DNA of 64,000 nt from Enterobacter soli ATCC BAA-2102 (GCF_001654845.1 NZ_LXES01000024.1:1-64000); one strand, 5' to 3'; positions 1 through 10,048 are shown, counted from the first letter of the stretch. Numbers and translations are program-made. Notes: generated by a model from the letters alone, not told the origin.

Positions 1-40
1 TGGAGAGGGAGCCGTCCGTGCTCGTATTTTTTGTGGGGAT

Positions 41-74
41 CCCTCAACCCTATGGGGGAGGGTTAGGGTGAGGG
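41..74. repeat. Palindromic intergenic element, copy 1
   Basis: Degenerate copy of the repeat family seen about 12 times in this window: a short hairpin core (CCCTA/TGGGGGAGGG) followed by the tail TTAGGGTGAGGG. It lies upstream of aphA, presumably in the 3' region of the gene before the window. The rest of 1-225 holds no convincing gene. Confidence 0.7.
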
Positions 75-225
75 CATCAGGCTACACTCTGTGATCTTCT
101 TCTTTTTATTCCGCTCCATAAGCAAAAACTCCTTCCCTTCACCTGCCGCTGGGGTTATGGTCGGGTAGTTTTTTGACCATTCGCTCAAAATAAAACGATA
201 ACAAACTGAATATTCAGGGGAAAAT

Positions 226-939
226 ATGCGCAAGATCACACTGGCGCTCAGCGCCGCCTGCTTATTGTTCTCGCTTAATAGTGCCGTCGTTGCGCGAGCT
301 TCCGCGCCCACACCGGTTTACACCGGAACCACCGCCGCCATCCTTGCTGAACAAGCACCGATCCACTGGGTTTCTGTGGCACAGATTGAAAACAGCCTGA
401 TGGGTCGCCCGCCGATGGCCGTGGGGTTTGATATCGACGACACCGTCTTGTTCTCAAGCCCGGGCTTCTGGCGCGGTAAAAAAATGTACTCACCAGACAG
501 CGAAGCCTATCTGAAAACCCCGGAATTCTGGGAAAAAATGAATAATGGCTGGGATGAATTCAGCATTCCTAAAGAGGTCGCTCGCTCGCTAATTGCCATG
601 CACGTTAAGCGCGGCGACAGCATTTTCTTTGTGACCGGACGCAGCCAGACCAAAACCGAAACGGTATCCAAAACCTTGCAGGACGATTTTCTGATCCCTG
701 CTGCCAACATGAACCTGGTGATATTTGCGGGTGATAAACCCGGTCAGAACACCAAAACGCAGTGGCTGGAGCAGAAAAATATCAAAGTATTTTATGGTGA
801 TTCAGATAACGATATCACCGCCGCTCGTGATGTCGGTGCCAGAGGGATCAGGGTGTTACGCGCCTCTAATTCGACCTACCGACCGCTGCCAATGGCGGGG
901 AGTTTTGGCGAAGAGGTGATTGTGAATTCTGAATACTGA
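226..939 (+). CDS. aphA: Class B acid phosphatase AphA
   Basis: Periplasmic, magnesium-dependent nonspecific acid phosphatase and phosphotransferase of the HAD/DDDD superfamily, which dephosphorylates nucleotides and other organic phosphomonoesters. The 237-residue length equals the E. coli enzyme. A signal peptide occupies about residues 1-25 ([20 protein letters not shown], cleavage near ARA-SAP). The nucleophile motif D69-I-D71-D-T, the FVTGRS motif and the YGDSDNDI acid motif are all visible. The start has an upstream AGGGGAAA ribosome binding site. In E. coli aphA is followed by yjbQ; here yjbR follows directly. Identification is firm from the motifs and the synteny with yjbR-uvrA. Confidence 0.97.
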   Translation: MRKITLALSAACLLFSLNSAVVARASAPTPVYTGTTAAILAEQAPIHWVSVAQIENSLMGRPPMAVGFDIDDTVLFSSPGFWRGKKMYSPDSEAYLKTPEFWEKMNNGWDEFSIPKEVARSLIAMHVKRGDSIFFVTGRSQTKTETVSKTLQDDFLIPAANMNLVIFAGDKPGQNTKTQWLEQKNIKVFYGDSDNDITAARDVGARGIRVLRASNSTYRPLPMAGSFGEEVIVNSEY

Positions 940-945
940 GGTATG

Positions 946-966
946 CTGATTTTTTGTACAAATCAG
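946..966 (+). terminator. Weak hairpin after aphA
   Basis: A 7-bp inverted repeat (CTGATTT at 946-952, AAATCAG at 960-966) begins 6 bases after the aphA stop, with the T-rich stretch inside the loop side rather than after the stem. It could be a weak terminator or a scar of the missing yjbQ region. Confidence 0.3.
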
Positions 967-1055
967 GCCTGCCGGGTTTACCTTTTGTCGTCTTGCTGCA
1001 CACTTAAAGAGGCAGGTACTCAGGTCGCGTTCAACCCATTTACAGGTGAGCAAAG

Positions 1056-1409
1056 ATGACAATCTCGGAGATACTTCAATATTGCATGAATAAGCCCGGC
1101 GCAGAGCAAAGCGTCCACAGTGACTGGAAAGCCACGCAGATAAAGGTTGGCGATGTGCTGTTTGCCATGGTGAAAGAGGTTGAAGGTCGCCCGGCGGCAT
1201 CGCTGAAAACCAGCCCGGAGCTGGCTGAACTGCTACGCGAGCAGCACCATGATGTCCGGCCAAGCAAGCATCTCAATAAAGCCCACTGGAGCACCGTCTA
1301 TCTTGATGGCTCGCTGCCCGGCTCGCAAATTTACTATCTGGTGGATGCGTCTTATCAGCAGGCCGTTGAGCTGTTGCCGGAATCGACCCGACAACAGCTC
1401 TCCGTGTGA
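1056..1409 (+). CDS. yjbR: MmcQ/YjbR family DNA-binding-like protein YjbR
   Basis: 117-residue protein of the MmcQ/YjbR family (CyaY-like fold), biochemical role unknown. The sequence MTISEILQYCMNKPGAEQS and the HLNKAHWSTVYLDG block match the E. coli protein closely. The start follows AGGTGAG with good spacing. It converges on uvrA with a gap of only three bases, so the two genes' 3' ends abut. In E. coli it is the second gene of yjbQR; yjbQ is absent here, so yjbR must use the aphA promoter or its own. Function is not established. Confidence 0.95.
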   Translation: MTISEILQYCMNKPGAEQSVHSDWKATQIKVGDVLFAMVKEVEGRPAASLKTSPELAELLREQHHDVRPSKHLNKAHWSTVYLDGSLPGSQIYYLVDASYQQAVELLPESTRQQLSV

Positions 1410-1412
1410 CGA

Positions 1413-4235
1413 TTACAGCAAAGGCTTGAGGAAACGTGCGGTGTGCGACGCTTCGCACTCTGCAACGGTTTCTGGCGTACCGGATACAAGAATTTCGCCG
1501 CCGCCGCTACCGCCTTCCGGACCGAGATCCACAATCCAGTCTGCGGTTTTAATCACGTCGAGGTTGTGTTCAATCACCACAATGGTGTTGCCCTGATCGC
1601 GCAACTGATGCAGCACGTCGAGCAGCTGCTGAATATCCGCAAAGTGCAGACCAGTGGTCGGTTCATCCAGAATGTACAGGGTCTGGCCGGTGCCGCGCTT
1701 GGACAATTCGCGCGCCAGCTTCACGCGCTGCGCCTCACCGCCGGAAAGCGTGGTCGCTGACTGCCCAAGACGGATATAGGTCAGCCCCACATCCATCAGC
1801 GTTTGCAGTTTACGCGCCAGCGCAGGCACGGCATCAAAGAACTCGCGCGCCTCTTCAATGGTCATATCCAGCACTTCGTGGATGGTCTTGCCTTTGTATT
1901 TAATCTCCAGCGTTTCGCGGTTATAACGCTTACCTTTGCACTGGTCGCACGGCACGTAAATATCTGGCAGGAAGTGCATCTCTACCTTGATAACACCGTC
2001 ACCCTGACAGGCTTCACAACGGCCGCCGCGTACGTTAAAGCTGAAACGTCCTGGCGTATACCCGCGTGAACGCGATTCCGGCACACCGGCAAACAGTTCA
2101 CGTACAGGCGTGAATACACCGGTATAGGTTGCCGGGTTGGAACGTGGCGTGCGGCCAATCGGACTCTGATCGATATCGATAACCTTATCGAAATGCTCCA
2201 GTCCCTGAATATCGCGGTACGGTGCTGGTTCAGCAAGCGTAGCGCCATTAAGTTGGGTCTGCGCAATCGGGAACAGCGTATCGTTGATAAGCGTCGATTT
2301 GCCGGAACCGGAGACGCCGGTAATACAGGTGAACAGGCCAACAGGTAGCGTCAGAGTCACGTCTTTCAGGTTGTTGCCGCGAGCACCGGAGAGTTTCAGT
2401 ACTTTTTCCGGGTTCGCCGCGACACGCTGTTTCGGCACCTCAATTTTGCGCTTACCGCTCATGTACTGGCCGGTCAGCGATTCAGGCACCGCCATAATAT
2501 CCTTGAGCGTCCCTTCCGCCACGACCTGGCCGCCGTGCACGCCTGCGCCCGGGCCGATGTCGATAACGTGGTCTGCGGCGCGAATAGCATCTTCGTCGTG
2601 CTCGACCACAATCACCGTGTTGCCAAGATTACGCAGGTGGATAAGCGTACCGAGCAGGCGCTCGTTATCGCGCTGATGCAGGCCGATAGAGGGCTCATCC
2701 AGCACGTACATCACGCCCACTAAGCCCGCACCAATCTGGCTTGCCAGACGGATACGCTGCGCTTCACCGCCTGAGAGCGTTTCAGCCGAACGGGAAAGCG
2801 TCAGATAGTTCAGACCGACGTTCACCAGGAATTTCAGGCGATCGCCAATCTCTTTCAGTACTTTTTCTGCAATTTTCGCGCGCTGACCGGAAAGCTTCAG
2901 GTTAGTGAAGAAGTCCATAGCGTGGCCGATGCTCATGTCTGAGATGGTCGGCAGCGCGGTATTTTCGACAAACACATGACGCGCTTCGCGACGAAGGCGC
3001 GTGCCATCGCAGGTGGCGCAGGAGCGGTTGCTGATAAATTTCGCCAGCTCTTCGCGCACTGCGCTGGATTCCGTCTCTTTGTAACGGCGCTCCATGTTGT
3101 GCAGCACGCCTTCAAACGGGTGACGGCGCACGGAGGTATCGCCACGATCGTTCATGTATTTGAATTCGATGTTCTCTTTGCCGGAACCGTACAGCACCAC
3201 TTTGTGTACCGTTGGGCTCAGGCTGGCCCACGGGGCTTCCACATCGAATTTATAGTGCTCAGCCAACGACTTGAGCATCTGGAAATAGTAGAAGTTACGC
3301 TTGTCCCAGCCGCGAATCGCCCCGCCAGCCAGCGACAGTTCCGGGTTCTGAATCACACGGTCTGGATCGAAATACTGCTGGACGCCCAGCCCGTCGCATG
3401 TCGGACATGCCCCCGCCGGGTTGTTGAACGAGAACAGGCGCGGTTCAAGCTCGCGCATACTGTAGCCGCAAATCGGGCAGGCAAAGTTCGCTGAGAAGAG
3501 CAGCTCTTCGGCTTTCGGGTCGTCCATGTCGGACACCACGGCGGTGCCGCCAGAGAGTTCGAGCGCTGTTTCAAAGGATTCGGCCAGACGTGTCGCCAGA
3601 TCCTCGCGCACTTTGAAGCGGTCAATCACCACTTCGATGGTGTGTTTCTTCTGTAATTCCAGCTTCGGTGGATCAGACAGGTCACACACTTCGCCGTCGA
3701 TACGTGCACGGATGTAGCCCTGGCTTGCCAGGTTTTCCAGCGTTTTGGTGTGCTCGCCTTTACGCTCTTTAATGATTGGCGCGAGCAGCATCAGGCGTTT
3801 GCCTTCCGGCTGTGCCAGCACGTTATCGACCATCTGGCTCACGGTTTGCGCGGCCAGCGGCACGTCGTGATCCGGGCAGCGCGGCTCACCTACGCGTGCA
3901 AACAGCAGGCGCAGGTAGTCATGAATTTCGGTAATCGTACCCACCGTTGAACGCGGGTTATGTGAAGTCGATTTCTGCTCAATAGAGATAGCAGGTGACA
4001 ACCCTTCAATATGGTCAACGTCCGGTTTTTCCATTAACGACAGGAACTGCCGGGCATAGGCAGAGAGCGATTCAACGTAACGACGCTGTCCTTCGGCGTA
4101 TAAAGTGTCGAAAGCCAGTGAGGATTTGCCAGACCCCGAAAGCCCGGTCACGACGATGAGCTTGTCGCGAGGGATAATGAGGTTGATATTCTTGAGATTG
4201 TGGGTGCGGGCGCCCCGAACTTCGATCTTATCCAT
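1413..4235 (-). CDS. uvrA: Excinuclease ABC subunit A
   Basis: Damage-recognition ATPase of nucleotide excision repair; an A2 dimer loads UvrB on damaged DNA. The 940 residues equal the E. coli length. It has two ABC ATPase modules: Walker A GLSGSGKS at 31-38 and a second GVSGSGKS near 640, with signature motifs LSGGEAQR in both halves and the Q-loop/Walker [11 protein letters not shown]. CxxC zinc-binding pairs are visible in both halves ([30 protein letters not shown]). It is transcribed divergently from ssb across a LexA box at 4321-4340, as in E. coli, so it is expected to be SOS-induced. Confidence 0.99.
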   Translation of the reverse strand: MDKIEVRGARTHNLKNINLIIPRDKLIVVTGLSGSGKSSLAFDTLYAEGQRRYVESLSAYARQFLSLMEKPDVDHIEGLSPAISIEQKSTSHNPRSTVGTITEIHDYLRLLFARVGEPRCPDHDVPLAAQTVSQMVDNVLAQPEGKRLMLLAPIIKERKGEHTKTLENLASQGYIRARIDGEVCDLSDPPKLELQKKHTIEVVIDRFKVREDLATRLAESFETALELSGGTAVVSDMDDPKAEELLFSANFACPICGYSMRELEPRLFSFNNPAGACPTCDGLGVQQYFDPDRVIQNPELSLAGGAIRGWDKRNFYYFQMLKSLAEHYKFDVEAPWASLSPTVHKVVLYGSGKENIEFKYMNDRGDTSVRRHPFEGVLHNMERRYKETESSAVREELAKFISNRSCATCDGTRLRREARHVFVENTALPTISDMSIGHAMDFFTNLKLSGQRAKIAEKVLKEIGDRLKFLVNVGLNYLTLSRSAETLSGGEAQRIRLASQIGAGLVGVMYVLDEPSIGLHQRDNERLLGTLIHLRNLGNTVIVVEHDEDAIRAADHVIDIGPGAGVHGGQVVAEGTLKDIMAVPESLTGQYMSGKRKIEVPKQRVAANPEKVLKLSGARGNNLKDVTLTLPVGLFTCITGVSGSGKSTLINDTLFPIAQTQLNGATLAEPAPYRDIQGLEHFDKVIDIDQSPIGRTPRSNPATYTGVFTPVRELFAGVPESRSRGYTPGRFSFNVRGGRCEACQGDGVIKVEMHFLPDIYVPCDQCKGKRYNRETLEIKYKGKTIHEVLDMTIEEAREFFDAVPALARKLQTLMDVGLTYIRLGQSATTLSGGEAQRVKLARELSKRGTGQTLYILDEPTTGLHFADIQQLLDVLHQLRDQGNTIVVIEHNLDVIKTADWIVDLGPEGGSGGGEILVSGTPETVAECEASHTARFLKPLL

Positions 4236-4320
4236 TCACCTTTCCCGGTAGGAACACTGTTTGCCTGGTTTGTTTGAAGGACAACCGGCTGTCAGAAACG
4301 GCTAATTATGACACAAATTG

Positions 4321-4340
4321 ACCTGTTTGAATATACAGTA
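4321..4340. promoter_or_regulatory. LexA (SOS) box between uvrA and ssb
   Basis: ACCTGTTTGAATATACAGTA keeps the invariant CTG-N10-CAG core and the AT-rich spacer of LexA operators. It lies 85 bases upstream of uvrA and 147 upstream of ssb, the position of the shared SOS box in E. coli. Confidence 0.85.
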
Positions 4341-4486
4341 TTGGAATGCATTTTCTGATTCGCTGTGTAACAATGTTCAGTTCGCGAGAGAAGTCTGGAA
4401 CGTGCTACGCAACTATCAAAGTGGCGTATGGAAATGGTACACTCGCGCGTTTACACTATTAAGAAACGTATTCAGGAGACACGAAC

Positions 4487-5011
4487 ATGGCCAGCAGAGG
4501 CGTAAACAAGGTGATTCTCGTCGGTAATCTGGGCCAGGACCCGGAAGTACGCTATATGCCGAGTGGTGGCGCAGTTGCCAACATTACGCTGGCTACTTCC
4601 GAATCCTGGCGTGATAAAGCGACCGGTGAAATGAAAGAGCAGACCGAATGGCACCGTGTTGTGCTGTTCGGCAAACTGGCTGAAGTGGCGGGTGAGTACC
4701 TGCGTAAAGGTTCTCAGGTTTACATCGAAGGCCAGCTGCGTACCCGTAAATGGACCGATCAGTCCGGCGCTGAAAAATACACGACCGAAATTGTGGTAAA
4801 CGTCGGCGGCACCATGCAGATGCTGGGTGGCCGTCAGGGCGGTGGCGCACCAGCAGGTGGCGGCCAGCAGCAGGGCGGTTGGGGTCAGCCTCAGCAGCCA
4901 CAGGGCGGCAACCAGTTCAGCGGCGGTGCACAGTCTCGTCCGCAGCAGCAGTCTGCGCCGGCGCCATCTAATGAACCGCCAATGGACTTCGACGACGATA
5001 TCCCGTTCTGA
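4487..5011 (+). CDS. ssb: Single-stranded DNA-binding protein
   Basis: Tetrameric ssDNA-binding protein for replication, repair and recombination. The OB-fold spans about residues 1-112 ([20 protein letters not shown]), followed by a Gly/Gln-rich linker ([18 protein letters not shown]) and the acidic C-terminal tip MDFDDDIPF that docks partner proteins such as PriA, Exo I and RecO. The 174 residues are slightly shorter than the 178 of E. coli, the difference lying in the linker. RBS AGGAGA precedes the ATG. A strong terminator follows immediately. Confidence 0.99.
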   Translation: MASRGVNKVILVGNLGQDPEVRYMPSGGAVANITLATSESWRDKATGEMKEQTEWHRVVLFGKLAEVAGEYLRKGSQVYIEGQLRTRKWTDQSGAEKYTTEIVVNVGGTMQMLGGRQGGGAPAGGGQQQGGWGQPQQPQGGNQFSGGAQSRPQQQSAPAPSNEPPMDFDDDIPF

Positions 5012-5025
5012 TTTCTGTCAGGCAT

Positions 5026-5055
5026 AAAAAAACCTCGCAAATGCGAGGTTTTTTA
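5026..5055 (+). terminator. Rho-independent terminator of ssb
   Basis: CCTCGCA (5033-5039) and TGCGAGG (5042-5048) form a stem flanked by an A-run and followed by TTTTTT. The flanks make it usable in both directions, so it may also end yjcB transcription from the other side. Confidence 0.92.
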
Positions 5056-5088
5056 TTGTGCCCATCAGTACCCGCAGGAATGACTCTG

Positions 5089-5370
5089 TCAGGTAATCAC
5101 CATCGGCCAGTCCGGCGGAGTGTGGCTCATTGCTTCAACCATGACGACTTTCACATTTTCCCAGATGGTTGCGATATCCAGCAGGGTGATGCCAAGCAAG
5201 CCCGTTGCAAACCAACATGCCGCGCCCAGTCCCAGCACGGTGCTGATCACCGCAAGGCCAGCGTAGTCAGATTTACGAAATTGAATGTTCAGCGTGCTGG
5301 CTAAAAACATCAAAACCGCACTGAACAACGGCCAGCGCAGGAGAACCATGCTGGTGGTAATGGTTGCCAT
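5089..5370 (-). CDS. yjcB: YjcB family inner membrane protein
   Basis: 93-residue protein of unknown function, matching E. coli YjcB in length and sequence pattern (TTSMVLLRWPLFSAVLMFLA and SDYAGLAVIS). Two or three hydrophobic segments are visible (about residues 8-25, 36-58 and a weaker one), so it is probably an inner membrane protein. RBS AGGAT lies upstream of the start. It keeps the E. coli position between ssb and the cyclic-di-GMP genes. Confidence 0.88.
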   Translation of the reverse strand: MATITTSMVLLRWPLFSAVLMFLASTLNIQFRKSDYAGLAVISTVLGLGAACWFATGLLGITLLDIATIWENVKVVMVEAMSHTPPDWPMVIT

Positions 5371-5805
5371 AAACCTATCCTCGAAAAACAGACTAACGAC
5401 TGAAACAGCGTTTTGAGTTACATAATATGTGTGAACTATATCACACTTGCTGTTTTATTCGCCAGTGTCAGGATGATGAAAATAGTCGCAGACATAGACA
5501 CGAGATATGCTTTTGAACGCAAATGAAAATATATCTTTGCAGGCTAATGGTGGGCTTCCTTCACTCTTTGTAATGAATTCATTGAGATAGCCAAACCTCT
5601 GCAATATTTCAAAAGTTGTATAACGTTTACAGCATAAACCCTATAGATTATGCTTGAGTGGACAAATAAATGTACTCGTAGCTAATAATTCAGGTTTTTG
5701 AATTTTTTGGTTTTTTTCTGATGCGTATCATTTTCATTACACACAGAGTGTTATTTAATTATTCTGAATTTTTATTCAGTAATTAATGTTTTTTAATCTG
5801 AATAT
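5371..5805. other. AT-rich intergenic region with a Fur-like site
   Basis: 435 bases without a credible gene between divergent yjcB and the diguanylate cyclase. The base composition is clearly more AT-rich than the neighbours. A 12/19 match to the Fur consensus lies at 5717-5735 (core GCGTATCATTTTC). Promoters for both genes must lie here but no single one stands out. Confidence 0.5.
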
Positions 5806-7251
5806 ATGTTGCGGTCGGTCTATCATTTAATGACCTGCGAACAAATGATGAAAGAAAAACGACGCGATATTGTTAATGACAGTATGCAGGCGCTGCACGC
5901 ACTGGCTAAGCTTATGCCACTGCTTAATTCTCAGTGCTCTTTATCGGAAATGCTGGGCACCATTAACCGGGTTTTAGGTTCAACACTTGCCTGGGTCAGC
6001 GTTGATGACGATGACGGATTGCAACGGGTGGTGTGCGCAGGTGACGTCACCTGTCACTCTTTTGAAGTAACTGATTTTCTTGCCAGTACCACGCTGCAAC
6101 GCCATAACCGGTCATGGCGGGTGGTGTACTGGAAAGAGCATATCGGCCGCGCACTTTTTCCCCCTCAGCACCCGGGTTACACGCAATTACAAAGCGGTGT
6201 TTTATGCAAACTCTCTTCACACGACTGGCACTGTAGCGGCTATTTCTTTTTAGCGTTTGATGAACGACTCAATTCGCTCCCGATCCTTAAAAATATCGTG
6301 GTGGTGCTGGTTGAGAAGCTAAAAGACTATTTTGAAGAAATTATTGCGCGAGAAAAAACGGCGCAAGAAATGCAGCGGGTAGTCACGCAGTATAAAACCT
6401 TGTTCGAGCGAGCCCCGGTACTCATGAACTCCTTCGACAAACATAACCGTTGTGTATTGTGGAATGCAGAGTGTGAAAAAGTATTTGGCTGGAGTATGGC
6501 GGAGGTCGCTGCGCATTCCGATCCGCTGGTACTTTTCTATCCTGATCCTGAAGAGCGCCGACGGGTGCGGGAGTCTGTGCATGTTTCTCCCCTAAAAGAC
6601 ATGTATGAATGGCATCCTCTGCGCAGAGACGGGATGCAACTGACCATTCTGTGGTCTAACATCTTGTTACCCGACAACTCGATTCTGAATATTGGTCTGG
6701 ACATTACCGAGCGGAAAAAAGCAGAGCTGCAACTGGCGGTTAAGGCTACCACTGACGATCTCACCGGCTGTTTTAACCGCTCAGCAATTTTGCAGAAGCT
6801 GAAATCGGCGCTGGCGGCGAATTCGCGACAGGATGCCGACAGCCAATTTTGCGTACTGATGTTCGACCTGGATTATTTTAAGCAAATCAACGATGAATGG
6901 GGGCATTTGGTTGGCGATGCCGCACTGATCCATTTTTGCGATCGACTACGGGAAATCAGCCCGGCCGGATCGGCTCTGGGGCGAGTGGGTGGTGAAGAAT
7001 TTTTATTGTTGCTGGCGCGAACAGACGGCGATGCCGCAACACGACTCTCCAACCAGTTACGTCACATATTGAAGGCAAAACCCCTGCTGGTCGGCGACAG
7101 AAAGCTGGAGCTTGCTTTTAGTGCCGGTGTGGTTGAAGTGGGTCTGGGTCAACGCGATACCTCGGCATTACTCACGCGAGCAGATAAAGCATTATATGAT
7201 GCGAAGCGTACCGGAAGAGGGAAAACAGTGCTGGCTTCTGATTATTTATAA
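5806..7251 (+). CDS. Diguanylate cyclase with GAF-like and PAS domains
   Basis: Predicted to make cyclic di-GMP from two GTP. The 481 residues hold an N-terminal GAF-like region (about 25-180), a PAS domain (about 190-310, TLFERAPVLMNSFDKHNRC) and a GGDEF domain (about 318-480) with an intact active-site loop G395-G-E-E-F399. The inhibitory I-site RxxD that normally precedes GGDEF is absent (PAGS at that place), so product inhibition is unlikely. No membrane segment is seen, so it should be cytoplasmic. No strong RBS fixes the start; ATGs at 5830, 5845 and 5878 are alternatives. It has no counterpart in the E. coli order and sits next to the phosphodiesterase pdeC. Confidence 0.9.
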   Translation: MLRSVYHLMTCEQMMKEKRRDIVNDSMQALHALAKLMPLLNSQCSLSEMLGTINRVLGSTLAWVSVDDDDGLQRVVCAGDVTCHSFEVTDFLASTTLQRHNRSWRVVYWKEHIGRALFPPQHPGYTQLQSGVLCKLSSHDWHCSGYFFLAFDERLNSLPILKNIVVVLVEKLKDYFEEIIAREKTAQEMQRVVTQYKTLFERAPVLMNSFDKHNRCVLWNAECEKVFGWSMAEVAAHSDPLVLFYPDPEERRRVRESVHVSPLKDMYEWHPLRRDGMQLTILWSNILLPDNSILNIGLDITERKKAELQLAVKATTDDLTGCFNRSAILQKLKSALAANSRQDADSQFCVLMFDLDYFKQINDEWGHLVGDAALIHFCDRLREISPAGSALGRVGGEEFLLLLARTDGDAATRLSNQLRHILKAKPLLVGDRKLELAFSAGVVEVGLGQRDTSALLTRADKALYDAKRTGRGKTVLASDYL

Positions 7252-7590
7252 ATCGAATCAGGGATGACTTATCGCCAAATGGCATAAAATTTCATGTTCA
7301 ACGCGTTCTTTTTTCATGCTGCCAATAGTTTAGCTTAATCACCGATCCTCTGTTGTGTTATCTTAAAACCTCCCGCTCAGACTGGATAATTATGTTCCTT
7401 AATAGAAACGGAACGAATACTTTCAGTTTGGCTTACGGGAGAATATTATCGGCATAACGAAAATTAAGATTTTTAATACTAAAAGTCAGTTGCTAACTTC
7501 GCATGATTCATGCAACGTAATCACCTGTTTATCAAAGCATCCGGCCTTCATTACTACAGGCGTGCAAAATGCAGGGATATAGGGCGGGAA
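7252..7590. other. Intergenic region upstream of pdeC
   Basis: AT-rich stretch. An open frame continues from 7510 into pdeC, but the preferred pdeC start is 7591. No terminator for the cyclase and no defined regulatory site was recognised. Confidence 0.4.
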
Positions 7591-9159
7591 ATGAATCGTA
7601 GCGCACGGCGCAAGATGCTAAGAGTGGTAGGGATCATCATGGTAGTTCTGCTACCGGTGATGCTTGCGCTATGGTTTGCCCAGCTCAGAGCCGTAACCGA
7701 AACAAGTGCCCAATTACGAACATTTGCCGAGCTGGCGTTAGATAAAACAGAACTTGTAATTCAACAAGTTGACCTGGCGCGTGATGACGCCGAAAAATAT
7801 CGGGGCAAATTGTGTACGCCAACACATCGTCAATATATGTTGAACGTTGTGCGTGGTCGTTTGTTCGTCGCTGATTTAATTTATGCCGAAGGTCAGAATT
7901 TTCTTTGTTCGACAGTTCTTACGCCTGAACACCCTTACTTAATATCTCCCGCCAATTACAAACGTAAGCCTGACGTTGCTATCTATTATTATCGCGATAC
8001 GCCATTTTTTACCGGTTATAAAATGACGTATATGCAGCGTGGGAATTATGTCGTTGTGGTTAATCCACTTTCTTACAGCGAGGTGATGTCAAACGATCAT
8101 TCGCTGTCGTGGGGAGTATATGACACCGTTACCAATGCATTTTTTTCAGTCAGTGCGCAGGCCAACGTTTCATTATTAAATTCGATGATTCGACATAAGG
8201 AATCGACATTTCAAAAAGATGAGCGTTTCTACACGATTGTAAATTCCGAAAAACGCCCTATTGCCGCCATCGTTTCGACATCGAATAAACGTTTTTATGA
8301 AACGCTCTATCATCAGGCAACTCTGACGCTGCCGCTGGGGATGATTTGCAGCATTATTATACTGCTGGTGTGGTCACGTACTCATCGTGAGCTCAATTCA
8401 CCAGGGCGCTTGTTGCACCGGGCGCTGAATAAGCGCCAGTTGTGCGTTCATTATCAACCCATTATTGATATTAAAAATAACCGCTGCGTGGGTGCAGAAG
8501 CCCTGCTGAGATGGCCTGGGTTTAACGGTCAGATTGTGATGAGCCCTGCGGATTTTATTCCGCTGGCCGAAAAAGAAGGGATGATCGAACGCATTACCGA
8601 TTACGTTGTTGAAGAGGTCTTTAGCGATCTGGGTAATTTCCTGGCTGCAAATCCTCATCTTTATATTTCGATCAACTTATCGGCTGCGGATTTCCACTCT
8701 TCGCGCCTGATCGCCCTGATCTCGGATAAGGCCCGCTTCCACTCGGTTCGCGCACAGCAGATCAAAATTGAAGTGACGGAGCGCGGGTTTATCGATGTCC
8801 CTAAAACGACGCCGGTTATCCAGGCGTTCCGCCAGGCGGGTTATGAAGTGGCTATCGATGACTTCGGTACAGGCTACTCGAACCTGCATAACCTCTATTC
8901 CCTGAACGTCGATATCCTCAAGATTGATAAATCTTTCGTCGACACGCTGACAACCAACAGTACCAGCCACTTGATCGCTGAGCACATTATCGAAATGGCA
9001 CAAAGCCTGCGCTTAAAAACCATCGCGGAAGGGGTGGAAACGGCAGAGCAGGTGAGCTGGCTGTTAAAGCGTGGTGTACAGTACTGTCAGGGATGGCACT
9101 TCGCGAAAGCGATGCCGCCGCAGGAATTTATGACCTGGCAGCAGCAGCCTTTACGCTAA
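7591..9159 (+). CDS. pdeC: Cyclic di-GMP phosphodiesterase PdeC (CSS-motif EAL)
   Basis: Hydrolyses cyclic di-GMP to pGpG. With the start at 7591 (after AGGGCGGGAA) it has 522 residues, near the 528 of E. coli PdeC (YjcC); a start at 7510 would add 27 residues. It has a first transmembrane segment (about 12-30), a periplasmic CSS domain with cysteines C75 and C106, a second segment (about 250-270) and a cytoplasmic EAL domain with E303-A-L and the DDFGTGYS motif. In E. coli the two periplasmic cysteines form a DsbA/DsbB-dependent disulfide that controls activity and proteolysis. Its end is five bases from the convergent soxS end. Confidence 0.95.
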   Translation: MNRSARRKMLRVVGIIMVVLLPVMLALWFAQLRAVTETSAQLRTFAELALDKTELVIQQVDLARDDAEKYRGKLCTPTHRQYMLNVVRGRLFVADLIYAEGQNFLCSTVLTPEHPYLISPANYKRKPDVAIYYYRDTPFFTGYKMTYMQRGNYVVVVNPLSYSEVMSNDHSLSWGVYDTVTNAFFSVSAQANVSLLNSMIRHKESTFQKDERFYTIVNSEKRPIAAIVSTSNKRFYETLYHQATLTLPLGMICSIIILLVWSRTHRELNSPGRLLHRALNKRQLCVHYQPIIDIKNNRCVGAEALLRWPGFNGQIVMSPADFIPLAEKEGMIERITDYVVEEVFSDLGNFLAANPHLYISINLSAADFHSSRLIALISDKARFHSVRAQQIKIEVTERGFIDVPKTTPVIQAFRQAGYEVAIDDFGTGYSNLHNLYSLNVDILKIDKSFVDTLTTNSTSHLIAEHIIEMAQSLRLKTIAEGVETAEQVSWLLKRGVQYCQGWHFAKAMPPQEFMTWQQQPLR

Positions 9160-9164
9160 ACGCA

Positions 9165-9491
9165 TTAATTCAACTGATGGCGATAATCGCTCGGCGTGCG
9201 GTCGAACTCGCGACGGAACACGCGGGAGAAGGTCTGTTGCGATACATAACCCAGATCCATGGCGATATCAAAAATAGGCCGTTGCGTAGAGCGTAACGCC
9301 TGCGCTGCCAGCAGTAGTCTGCGCTGACGAATGTAATCGCCCAGCGTTTGATGCATGACTGTGCGGAACATTCTCTGTAAATACCATTTCGAATAGCCCG
9401 ACTTCTTAGCGACCACATCAATGTTCAACGGTTGGTCGATATGTTCATCAATCCATTCAATAAGTGTCTGAATAATTTGCTGATGCGACAT
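9165..9491 (-). CDS. soxS: Superoxide response transcriptional activator SoxS
   Basis: AraC/XylS-type activator consisting of two helix-turn-helix motifs only, which switches on sodA, zwf, nfo, micF, acrAB and other genes after redox stress. The start at 9491 (MSHQQIIQTLIEWIDEHIDQ) matches E. coli SoxS; an upstream in-frame ATG at 9515 would lie within the 5' leader. 108 residues against 107 in E. coli. It is divergent from soxR and is controlled through the SoxR box at 9560-9577. Confidence 0.98.
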   Translation of the reverse strand: MSHQQIIQTLIEWIDEHIDQPLNIDVVAKKSGYSKWYLQRMFRTVMHQTLGDYIRQRRLLLAAQALRSTQRPIFDIAMDLGYVSQQTFSRVFRREFDRTPSDYRHQLN

Positions 9492-9550
9492 AAGGTTGCC
9501 CCTCTGTAGATACAACTATCTCTGTTGATTCGTCGTTTTCTCTGCGGGGG

Positions 9551-9581
9551 AGTATAATTCCTCAAGTTAACTTGAGGTAAA
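9551..9581 (-). promoter_or_regulatory. soxS promoter with 19-bp spacer and SoxR box
   Basis: On the minus strand TTTACC (9581-9576) and TATACT (9556-9551) are separated by 19 bp, the overlong spacer typical of MerR-family promoters. Inside it is the perfect 18-bp palindrome CCTCAAGTTAACTTGAGG (9560-9577), the SoxR operator. Oxidised SoxR is known to untwist such a spacer and activate soxS. Confidence 0.95.
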
Positions 9582-9589
9582 GAGGTTTT

Positions 9590-10048
9590 ATGGAAAAGAG
9601 ATTACCGCGCATCAAAGCGCTCTTAACCCCTGGTGAAGTAGCAAAGCGAAGCGGTGTGGCGGTATCGGCGCTCCACTTCTATGAAAGCAAAGGGTTAATT
9701 AAAAGTATTCGTAACGGCGGGAACCAGCGTCGCTACACGCGCGATGTGCTCCGTTACGTGGCTATTATCAAAATTGCGCAACGAATCGGAATTCCCCTGG
9801 CCACCATCGGCGATGCGTTTGGCGTTCTGCCGGAAGGGCACACGCTGAGCGCAAAAGAGTGGAAGGAGCTTTCCTCCCAGTGGCGTGACGAACTGGACAG
9901 GCGCATTCATACCCTGGTGGCATTGCGTGATGAACTGGACGGGTGTATTGGCTGCGGATGTTTATCACGCAGCGATTGTCCATTGCGTAACCCGGGCGAT
10001 AAGCTCGGCGAGCAGGGGACAGGGGCACGGTTGTTGGAAGAGGATTGA
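9590..10048 (+). CDS. soxR: Redox-sensitive transcriptional activator SoxR
   Basis: MerR-family sensor of redox-cycling compounds. 152 residues: a winged HTH (about 12-80), dimerisation helix (about 85-118) and the [2Fe-2S] loop with C119, C122, C124 and C130, exactly the E. coli positions. RBS AGAGG lies seven bases upstream. It is divergent from soxS with the operator in between, so oxidation of the cluster is expected to induce soxS. Confidence 0.98.
   Translation: MEKRLPRIKALLTPGEVAKRSGVAVSALHFYESKGLIKSIRNGGNQRRYTRDVLRYVAIIKIAQRIGIPLATIGDAFGVLPEGHTLSAKEWKELSSQWRDELDRRIHTLVALRDELDGCIGCGCLSRSDCPLRNPGDKLGEQGTGARLLEED

Noticed and set aside
1443..3950. Long plus-strand frames across uvrA
   Set aside because: They are antisense shadows of a highly conserved gene, with no RBS or family features.
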